Below are positions 4,967-9,159 of a stretch of DNA of 9,159 bases, piece by piece. Each line of letters begins with the position of its first letter. Positions within the stretch are counted from its first letter, which is position 1. Below the pieces are notes generated by a model. The model saw only the letters and a list, made by a program, of their open reading frames with translations. It did not search any database and was not told where the DNA came from. Source of the stretch: an archaeon (GTDB lineage Archaea > Thermoproteota > Nitrososphaeria > Nitrososphaerales > UBA183); contig JAJYNM010000086.1 of assembly GCA_021786335.1 (NCBI GenBank), positions 1-9,159 of the forward strand. Reading direction: 5' to 3'. Position numbers and translations under genes: made by a program.

Positions 4967-5003
4967 CTGGCCCTGACTTCAAGACGAACGGGAGGGACAC
5001 GTT

Positions 5004-5345
5004 TTGAAGGGGATAAAGGCAATTCATGTGGTGCATGCGGCGTGGTGCCCGCATTGCCACCCGACCACGGTAGAGCCGATGAAAGCGAAGGCCACCGAGC
5101 TTGGGGTTGGCTTCTACGACTACGACATTGACAATCCTGAGCAAGTGGAGAAAGCGGATGAACTTGTGAGGGGCTACGGTGACTGGGCCGAAGACTATCT
5201 GATACCCCAGGTGTTCCTGGAGATGGAAGACGGGACGTTACGCCACGTCCTGAGTGGCTATTCCGAAGGAGTGGAACTTACCAAACGTGGGGTCGAGAAC
5301 CTGCTGAAGAGCCCCTACTTTGACGGTGATGCGCCTGCAAGATAA
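5004..5345 (+). CDS. Thioredoxin/glutaredoxin-fold protein with WCPHC motif
   Basis: This small cytosolic thioredoxin-fold protein of 113 residues has no signal peptide. The redox pair is C15 and C18 in WCPHC (14-18), followed by helix residues HPTTVEPMK. The cis-proline that faces the active site is P68 in LIPQVFLEM, then the strand GTLRHVLSG. The CPHC sequence is the one typical of oxidising DsbA-like enzymes, but in a short intracellular protein it may serve as a disulfide reductase or electron donor. Length fits the family. The start is TTG, supported by GGGAGGG seven bases upstream and a strong TATA box. Its 3' end overlaps the next gene by 17 bases, so the two are probably cotranscribed and may act together on cysteines. 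Confidence 0.85.
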   Translation: MKGIKAIHVVHAAWCPHCHPTTVEPMKAKATELGVGFYDYDIDNPEQVEKADELVRGYGDWAEDYLIPQVFLEMEDGTLRHVLSGYSEGVELTKRGVENLLKSPYFDGDAPAR

Positions 5346-5787
5346 CGTGACTGAGATAGCGCGCTCGCTCCTGGCGACCACGGCGAAGTGCCAGCACTGT
5401 GGCGGCCAGGCGGCGATCGAATACGCAGAGGGTGGCTCGGTCGGTCTGCACGTCTGCCCAGGGAGGTATGTCTCGAGGATAATCATGTACGGAAACGAAC
5501 TCGACACAGACCGCTTCTTGGGGTACGTGCGCGGGGCCGCCCGAGGGACGCAGGGAGTCGAGGCGGGGGATGTCAGGGTAGCGAGCCGCTATGCCTGGGA
5601 CCTAGGGCTAGCCAGAAAGAGCAACGACATTGTTCTAAAAGAGATGTACTGGACGCAGAACTATCGCAGGACAAAGAGCGAAGACCCTGACAGGATGGCT
5701 CTCTTCTTCTGCGCCAACGGAGACTCATTCTTCGTTCAGCCGCTAAAGAACGGCGAAAGACTCTGCGACAAATGCAGGACGTCTTAG
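5329..5787 (+). CDS. Conserved-looking Cys-rich protein of unknown function
   Basis: I do not recognise this 152-residue soluble protein. It has six cysteines (21, 24, 43, 128, 146, 149). The N-terminal set, CQHC plus HVC (C21, C24, H41, C43), could make a zinc knuckle, and C128 with CDKC (146-149) could be a second or shared site. The middle (RYVSRIIMYGNELDTDRF, residues 46-63, and ASRYAWDLGLARKS, 85-98) looks alpha/beta and lacks known catalytic motifs. ATG at 5329 is chosen; GTG at 5326 and TTG at 5320 are in frame just upstream. It overlaps the thioredoxin-like gene by 17 bases, so translational coupling and redox control of its cysteines are plausible inferences. Confidence 0.75.
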   Translation: MRLQDNVTEIARSLLATTAKCQHCGGQAAIEYAEGGSVGLHVCPGRYVSRIIMYGNELDTDRFLGYVRGAARGTQGVEAGDVRVASRYAWDLGLARKSNDIVLKEMYWTQNYRRTKSEDPDRMALFFCANGDSFFVQPLKNGERLCDKCRTS

Positions 5788-5789
5788 GG

Positions 5790-5797
5790 AATATATC
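5790..5797 (+). promoter_or_regulatory. TATA box of the DinB-like gene
   Basis: AATATATC is centred about 32 bases before the ATG at 5825, so transcription should start within a few bases of the start codon. No Shine-Dalgarno site is present, which fits a leaderless mRNA. Confidence 0.6.
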
Positions 5798-5806
5798 GCA
5801 TAGCAT

Positions 5807-5820
5807 CAATCGCTTGATTG
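5807..5820. promoter_or_regulatory. Inverted repeat between TATA box and start of the DinB-like gene
   Basis: CAATC-GCTT-GATTG is a perfect five-base inverted repeat covering the expected transcription start region. A repressor bound here would block initiation. No regulator is assigned. Confidence 0.4.
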
Positions 5821-5824
5821 CGCC

Positions 5825-6310
5825 ATGTTCGACATAAGCGAGCTATGCCGCTACTCGTCCTCGGTAAGGAGACGGTTCCTGGAGAAACTCGAATCGCTGT
5901 CGTGGGATGAAGTGACCAAGAACCGCGAGGCCAGCTTCTATAGCATGAGGAACATACTGATCCACATGATAGACAACGAGGACTGGATTGTGAACTGGGT
6001 CATCCATGGGAAGTCAAGAGAGTACAAGAGAAAGAAGGCTGAGGAGTACACCAGCATCCAGATGATCAAGAATCATCTCGAAGACGTGGAAGGGAGGACA
6101 AAAGCGTACTTGGCCGGCGCAGGCGAGGACGAGTTACGGAGGCGCGTGGACTTGGTCCTACTCTCGTCGGGCGCTTCTTTCGACCTTTCGGTCGAGGAGG
6201 CCCTGTTCCAGTCATTCACCGAGCAGCTTTACCATATGGGAGAGCTCATCGCCCTGCTCTGGCAGGAAGACATAGAGCCGCCCAAGATGCAATACTTCTA
6301 CAACCGTTAG
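5825..6310 (+). CDS. DinB-like four-helix metal-binding protein
   Basis: The 161 residues are nearly all helical, as in the DinB/YfiT superfamily, whose members bind a divalent metal and act as thiol-dependent transferases or hydrolases in some lineages. H47 (NILIHMID) and H137 (QLYHMGELIALLWQ) align with two metal-ligand histidines. The position of the third, usually a His in an NHxxHHRGQ-type motif, is Glu133 here. The segment EDWIVNWVIHG (52-62) and the final PPKMQYFY fit the fold's loops. Length is typical. It has its own TATA box and a leaderless start. The gene lies between the thioredoxin-like pair and a sulfur amino acid enzyme, which would suit a thiol-linked role, but no substrate can be given. 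Confidence 0.75.
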   Translation: MFDISELCRYSSSVRRRFLEKLESLSWDEVTKNREASFYSMRNILIHMIDNEDWIVNWVIHGKSREYKRKKAEEYTSIQMIKNHLEDVEGRTKAYLAGAGEDELRRRVDLVLLSSGASFDLSVEEALFQSFTEQLYHMGELIALLWQEDIEPPKMQYFYNR

Positions 6311-6331
6311 CCTGCCCGAGTCAGTGGGTGC

Positions 6332-6356
6332 GGCGCCCGCCATGTATTTAGGCGCC
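6332..6356. promoter_or_regulatory. TATA box flanked by two GGCGCC palindromes (PLP gene promoter)
   Basis: GGCGCC occurs at 6332-6337 and 6351-6356, 19 bases centre to centre, on either side of a GTATTTA box (6344-6350). The box lies about 23 bases before the TTG start. The symmetric arrangement suggests an operator, but such six-mers can occur by chance in GC-rich DNA. Confidence 0.35.
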
Positions 6357-6369
6357 ATTAGAGAGCCTT

Positions 6370-7554
6370 TTGGACACTTACTTGCCCGGTGACTCGACGA
6401 GGTCCGTCCATGAGGCAGAGCCCTTCGACGAGGAGACCGGCTCGCTGATCGCTCCCATATATGAGACCTCGACCTTCGGGTTCACCAGGGCTGCAGACGT
6501 CCCGTTTGCAGTGGCAGGATCCGGCGAGAAGGGCTACACCTACTCCAGATGGGACAACCCTACGGTTGTCAGGCTCGAAAAGAAGCTTGGGGCCTTCGAG
6601 CATGCAGGAGCAGGGGCCGCGTTCTCGTCCGGCATGGCAGCGATATCCACAGCAGTCTTCGCTTTCCTGAAAAGAGGGTCGCACGTCCTGGCTATACGAG
6701 ACCTCTATGGAGGAACTTTCGGCTTGCTCCATGACATGCTCCCGGGGCTCGGATTCGGTACGGACTTCGTAGACACTGGCGACGCTGCTGCCTTGGAGAG
6801 CGGATTGCGACAGAACACACACATAATCTACATCGAGAGCCCAACTAACCCGACCCTGAAGTTGGTCGACATAGGGAAGGTGGCCAAGCTCGCCCACGCC
6901 AACGGAACGCTGCTCATGGTGGACAACACTTTCGCGTCGCCTGTCAACCAGAACCCCCTGGACCTCGGGGCCGATGTCGTCCTGCACAGCGCGACCAAGT
7001 ACCTCAACGGACACGCTGACCTGATAGCGGGGGCGGCGATGGCCAGCGAGGAGAGGATACGGAAGATTAAGATGATGAGGAGGCAGTTGGGCGGGACCCT
7101 CGACCCCCTTCCTGCCTGGCTCGTCTTACGCGGGATGAAGACAATGGCGATCAGGGTGAGACAGCAGAATGCCAACGCCATGGCCCTGGCTGAATTTCTG
7201 TCTTCGCATAAGAAGGTGACAGCGGTCCACTACCCTGGCCTCAAGACTCATCCCCAGCATGAGCTCGCAAGGAAGCAGATGCGGGGGTTCGGAGGGATGC
7301 TCAGCTTCGAGATCAAGGGGACCGCGAGGAACGCCATGAGATTCACCGAGAATGTGAAGGTCGCGACGCTGGCCGCGAGCTTAGGTGGGGTAGAGACGCT
7401 GGTGTCACAACCCTACAACATGACCCACACTCAGATGTCGGCGGAAGATAGGGAGAAGGCAGGTATCCCTGATACGCTTGTGAGGGTCTCAGTAGGGATA
7501 GAGGATGTGGATGACCTCATAGAAGACTTCAGGCGCGGACTCTCTGCTGCATAG
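6370..7554 (+). CDS. Cys/Met metabolism PLP enzyme (cystathionine gamma-synthase / gamma-lyase family)
   Basis: This is a 394-residue fold-type I PLP enzyme of transsulfuration. K210 in LHSATKYLNGH forms the Schiff base; S207 sits beside it. D185 (LLMVDNTFAS) contacts the pyridine nitrogen, Y113 (DLYGG) stacks on the ring, and Y58-R60 (YTYSRWDNPT) bind phosphate across the dimer. SSGMAAIS (86-93) is the phosphate-binding turn, and the C-terminal SLGGVETLVSQP (337-348) is characteristic. The family includes cystathionine gamma-synthase, gamma-lyase, methionine gamma-lyase and homoserine sulfhydrylases; sequence reading alone does not choose among them. Length is normal. The only start is TTG at 6370, with no Shine-Dalgarno site but a TATA-like box about 23 bases upstream. 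Its 3' end overlaps tiaS on the opposite strand by 26 bases. Confidence 0.92.
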   Translation: MDTYLPGDSTRSVHEAEPFDEETGSLIAPIYETSTFGFTRAADVPFAVAGSGEKGYTYSRWDNPTVVRLEKKLGAFEHAGAGAAFSSGMAAISTAVFAFLKRGSHVLAIRDLYGGTFGLLHDMLPGLGFGTDFVDTGDAAALESGLRQNTHIIYIESPTNPTLKLVDIGKVAKLAHANGTLLMVDNTFASPVNQNPLDLGADVVLHSATKYLNGHADLIAGAAMASEERIRKIKMMRRQLGGTLDPLPAWLVLRGMKTMAIRVRQQNANAMALAEFLSSHKKVTAVHYPGLKTHPQHELARKQMRGFGGMLSFEIKGTARNAMRFTENVKVATLAASLGGVETLVSQPYNMTHTQMSAEDREKAGIPDTLVRVSVGIEDVDDLIEDFRRGLSAA

Positions 7555-8716
7555 CAGGTTCGAGCCAACCGTCGACCGGCTTCGCTTCTTCATAGACCTC
7601 GCGGCCATACCTGATAAGAGGCTTGGCCAGGTGCCGGTTGGCCCGCGGGGACGGTGCGTATGTCCCTGATTCCAGCCCGCGCTGGGCGTGTTTCACCTCC
7701 AGTTTCTCTAGGTTGAGGATTTTCGAGTGGCGAACCGTGGCCCTCCTAACTCCTCCGAATGCGCGAACAGTGTCGCCCTTGGTCAGCAGCTTGGCCGAAC
7801 GTCTGAGGTCTCCTGTGGGTTCGTAGGCAGCTACCGCCCGCTTTCGTCCCCCGGCGATGATTGTGATATAGACGTGTCCGCCTTCTCCCACCCTCACCTG
7901 GTCTATGGTCCCGTCGACCCAGCCCGACGAGTAGACTTTCCAATCCAGCTTCCTCTGGACGTGGGCATCGGTGTACTGGTTGGACAGGTACACCATGTAC
8001 CCCTCCAGCGGTTCGCCATATCTCAGCATGCCAAAGCCCTTGATTACGCTCGACGGAGAATCTCCCCTAATTCCGACGAATACCGGGTCAGGCCCATGGG
8101 GGGCGACCAAGACCTTCCTCTTCTGATAGTCGTAGCTGTTGAAGGTGTGAGGGAACAGCCTCGCGTCCATCTCCTTGACCGAAGTACTGTCTACGAAACG
8201 CCTGTTCCCCCAATACTCCCTCCTCCTGTAGCCTATCAGCTCGTAGGTGTGATCTGAGCGGCAGTCAAAGCCCAGGGACGCGGCCGCGCCGACGACGCCC
8301 ATACCGTTCCCGAGCTCGATTGTCCTCCCCCCGAGTGCCTTGATGAGCTTTCGGACCCTGTGAGGACTGACCACGGCGGCAAGCGCGTCTTGATATAGGC
8401 CTTTGAAACCTTCTGCTCTGGTAGGGTCTTCAAGGAAGACCACCCCTGAGTTCGCTCCACCACTGACGTCTGACAGTTCCTTGACCTTCTCCGAGACGGA
8501 CCGGAAGACCGTGTCCACGCTGTCTCCATCAAGCATCAAGCACACGGCTGCGTTCCCTCGCGTCTTGAACGGGATGTTTGGGTTGAGCCGGACTAGGCGA
8601 GGGTAGGCGCAAACCCTGATTTCCGGGGCGAGGTCAGAGGCGATGCGGTAGGCGAGGTAGGTTGTGCAGTAGCCCAGTGAAGAATCTGTATCGTCAATCC
8701 CTACGAGGAAGCGCAT
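7529..8716 (-). CDS. tiaS: tRNA(Ile2) 2-agmatinylcytidine synthetase TiaS, apparently lacking the C-terminal zinc ribbon
   Basis: TiaS uses ATP and agmatine to convert C34 of tRNA-Ile(CAU) to agmatidine so that it reads AUA. The kinase-like N-terminus is clear: VGIDDTDSSLGYCTTYLA (5-22) with its Asp cluster and RLNPNIPFKTRGNAA (43-57). GNGMGVVGAAASLGF (136-150) and the ferredoxin-like region follow, with an OB-fold strand set from about 264 to 341 (KVYSSGWVDGTIDQV onward). Known members then carry a Cys4 zinc ribbon; here residues 341-345 lead directly into the usual tail RANRHLAKPLIRYG. Only four cysteines exist, at 17, 36, 59 and 152, so the ribbon is absent. At 395 residues it is shorter than the usual roughly 420. 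ATG at 8716 lies 28 bases from a TATA-like box, so the mRNA is probably leaderless. Confidence 0.93.
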   Translation of the reverse strand: MRFLVGIDDTDSSLGYCTTYLAYRIASDLAPEIRVCAYPRLVRLNPNIPFKTRGNAAVCLMLDGDSVDTVFRSVSEKVKELSDVSGGANSGVVFLEDPTRAEGFKGLYQDALAAVVSPHRVRKLIKALGGRTIELGNGMGVVGAAASLGFDCRSDHTYELIGYRRREYWGNRRFVDSTSVKEMDARLFPHTFNSYDYQKRKVLVAPHGPDPVFVGIRGDSPSSVIKGFGMLRYGEPLEGYMVYLSNQYTDAHVQRKLDWKVYSSGWVDGTIDQVRVGEGGHVYITIIAGGRKRAVAAYEPTGDLRRSAKLLTKGDTVRAFGGVRRATVRHSKILNLEKLEVKHAQRGLESGTYAPSPRANRHLAKPLIRYGREVYEEAKPVDGWLEPAMQQRVRA

Positions 8717-8740
8717 GGGAAGAGATGCTGCAGCGGGTCG

Positions 8741-8748
8741 TTTTAAGA
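8741..8748 (-). promoter_or_regulatory. TATA-like box of tiaS
   Basis: The minus strand reads CTTAAAAC-like sequence centred 28 bases upstream of the tiaS ATG. It falls in the 42-base gap after the RAM-domain gene, so tiaS can be transcribed on its own as well as by read-through. Confidence 0.45.
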
Positions 8749-8758
8749 ATGGGATGGC

Positions 8759-8992
8759 CTACGCGTCGACCACAATCATGGTGAGGGTGCTCCTCACCTT
8801 GTCGAGGCGCCTGATGTTCCAAGTGATAGTCTCCTTGACCTTCTCCATGGTGTCGGCTTCCACCCTTGCCACGATATCATAGACGCCATAGACTACGTAG
8901 ACCTCCTTGACGTTGGGAATCTCTCTCAGCTTCTTCAGAAGATCCTCTTCAGCGCCGAGGTCAGCATTGACGAGTACGAACGCCTGTGGCAT
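8759..8992 (-). CDS. Stand-alone Lrp/AsnC effector-binding (RAM) domain protein
   Basis: This 77-residue protein is one ferredoxin-like RAM domain. It begins MPQAFVLVNADLGAEEDLLK, followed by IPNVKEVYVVYGVYDIVARV and an amphipathic helix, ending in the strand STLTMIVVD. This is the ligand-binding half of Lrp/AsnC regulators without the DNA-binding helix-turn-helix. Such single-domain proteins bind amino acids and form oligomers, and may modify full-length Lrp regulators; the ligand here is unknown. The nearby sulfur amino acid gene is suggestive only. ATG at 8992 has AGGTGG close upstream (8995-9000) and fits the family N-terminus. An in-frame GTG at 8998 is the alternative. A CCATAAAC box at 9025-9032 (minus strand) could be its TATA box. 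Confidence 0.9.
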   Translation of the reverse strand: MPQAFVLVNADLGAEEDLLKKLREIPNVKEVYVVYGVYDIVARVEADTMEKVKETITWNIRRLDKVRSTLTMIVVDA

Positions 8993-9067
8993 TGCCACCT
9001 AATAGCCCCCTGTCACCAATGCCATGTTTATGGCGAGTATTAATCCTTGCGCCAGCTTCGCCGAGTT

Positions 9068-9159
9068 CTAGCGCAGCGACCAAGCCGCGAAGGGTTGCAT
9101 GACCGAGGCTGTGGCGCGCAGGAGGTCTTCTGACAGTTTAACCCTCCTTTCGGACCGAG
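9068..9159 (-). CDS. Possible C-terminal end of a minus-strand gene (partial)
   Basis: A frame entering from the right edge ends at TAG (9068-9070) and reads RSERRVKLSEDLLRATASVM before a short tail. It has plausible composition and G/C at about 21 of 29 third positions, and would lie upstream of and codirectional with the RAM and tiaS genes. The competing reading is a plus-strand gene starting at ATG 9100 (MTEAVARRRSSDSLTLLSDR) with GAAGGG just upstream. The 90 bases available cannot settle this. Confidence 0.25.
   Translation of the reverse strand, partial: RSERRVKLSEDLLRATASVMQPFAAWSLR

Noticed and set aside
6358..7014. 218-codon open frame on the minus strand
   Set aside because: It is antisense to the N-terminal half of the PLP enzyme, whose active-site motifs leave no doubt about the coding strand.
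1..9159. CRISPR arrays, rRNA, transposases or integrases
   Set aside because: No regularly spaced repeats, no rRNA-like segments and no recombinase motifs were seen on either strand.

Overview
The window is archaeal. It encodes transcription factor E, the archaeal tRNA modification enzymes Trm56 and TiaS, and an initiator tRNA that appears to be interrupted by two short introns. Several genes have a TATA-like box about 28 bases upstream of the start codon and no leader. GTG and TTG starts are common. Non-canonical tRNA introns and a thaumarchaeal-looking gene set suggest a TACK archaeon (Thermoproteota, Nitrososphaeria or Bathyarchaeia relatives). This placement is an inference; no marker fixes it.

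Left part (1-2197). A truncated TGT_C2/PUA-type RNA-binding protein reads out to the left. Divergent from it is a tightly coupled operon: trm56 (tRNA C56 ribose methyltransferase), tfe (TFE alpha) and an HD-domain phosphohydrolase, with 4-base stop/start overlaps. A possible 44-residue cysteine-rich microprotein follows 21 bases later. Next comes initiator tRNA-Met with its own TATA box and two insertions, one in the D-loop and one in the T-stem.

Middle (2198-4850). This segment has visibly lower GC and few genes. It contains a Pho84-like MFS transporter on the minus strand, with a TATA box, a Shine-Dalgarno site and a palindromic operator candidate, plus a few weak small ORFs. A 13-base imperfect copy of the tRNA 3' end occurs at 4838-4850, so the segment may be a small decayed insertion at the tRNA gene.

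Right part (4851-9159). A well-formed promoter drives a WCPHC thioredoxin-like protein that overlaps an unrecognised Cys-rich protein. A DinB-like protein and a cystathionine gamma-synthase/lyase-type PLP enzyme follow, each with its own TATA box. Converging on the PLP gene, with a 26-base overlap of coding ends, is tiaS (tRNA-Ile2 agmatinylcytidine synthetase), whose C-terminal zinc ribbon appears to be missing. Upstream of tiaS is a stand-alone Lrp/AsnC effector-binding (RAM) domain protein. The last 90 bases may hold the end of another minus-strand gene.

A recurring theme is tRNA maturation: Trm56, TiaS, a PUA-type protein and a doubly interrupted tRNA gene. The rest is redox and sulfur amino acid metabolism plus transport.
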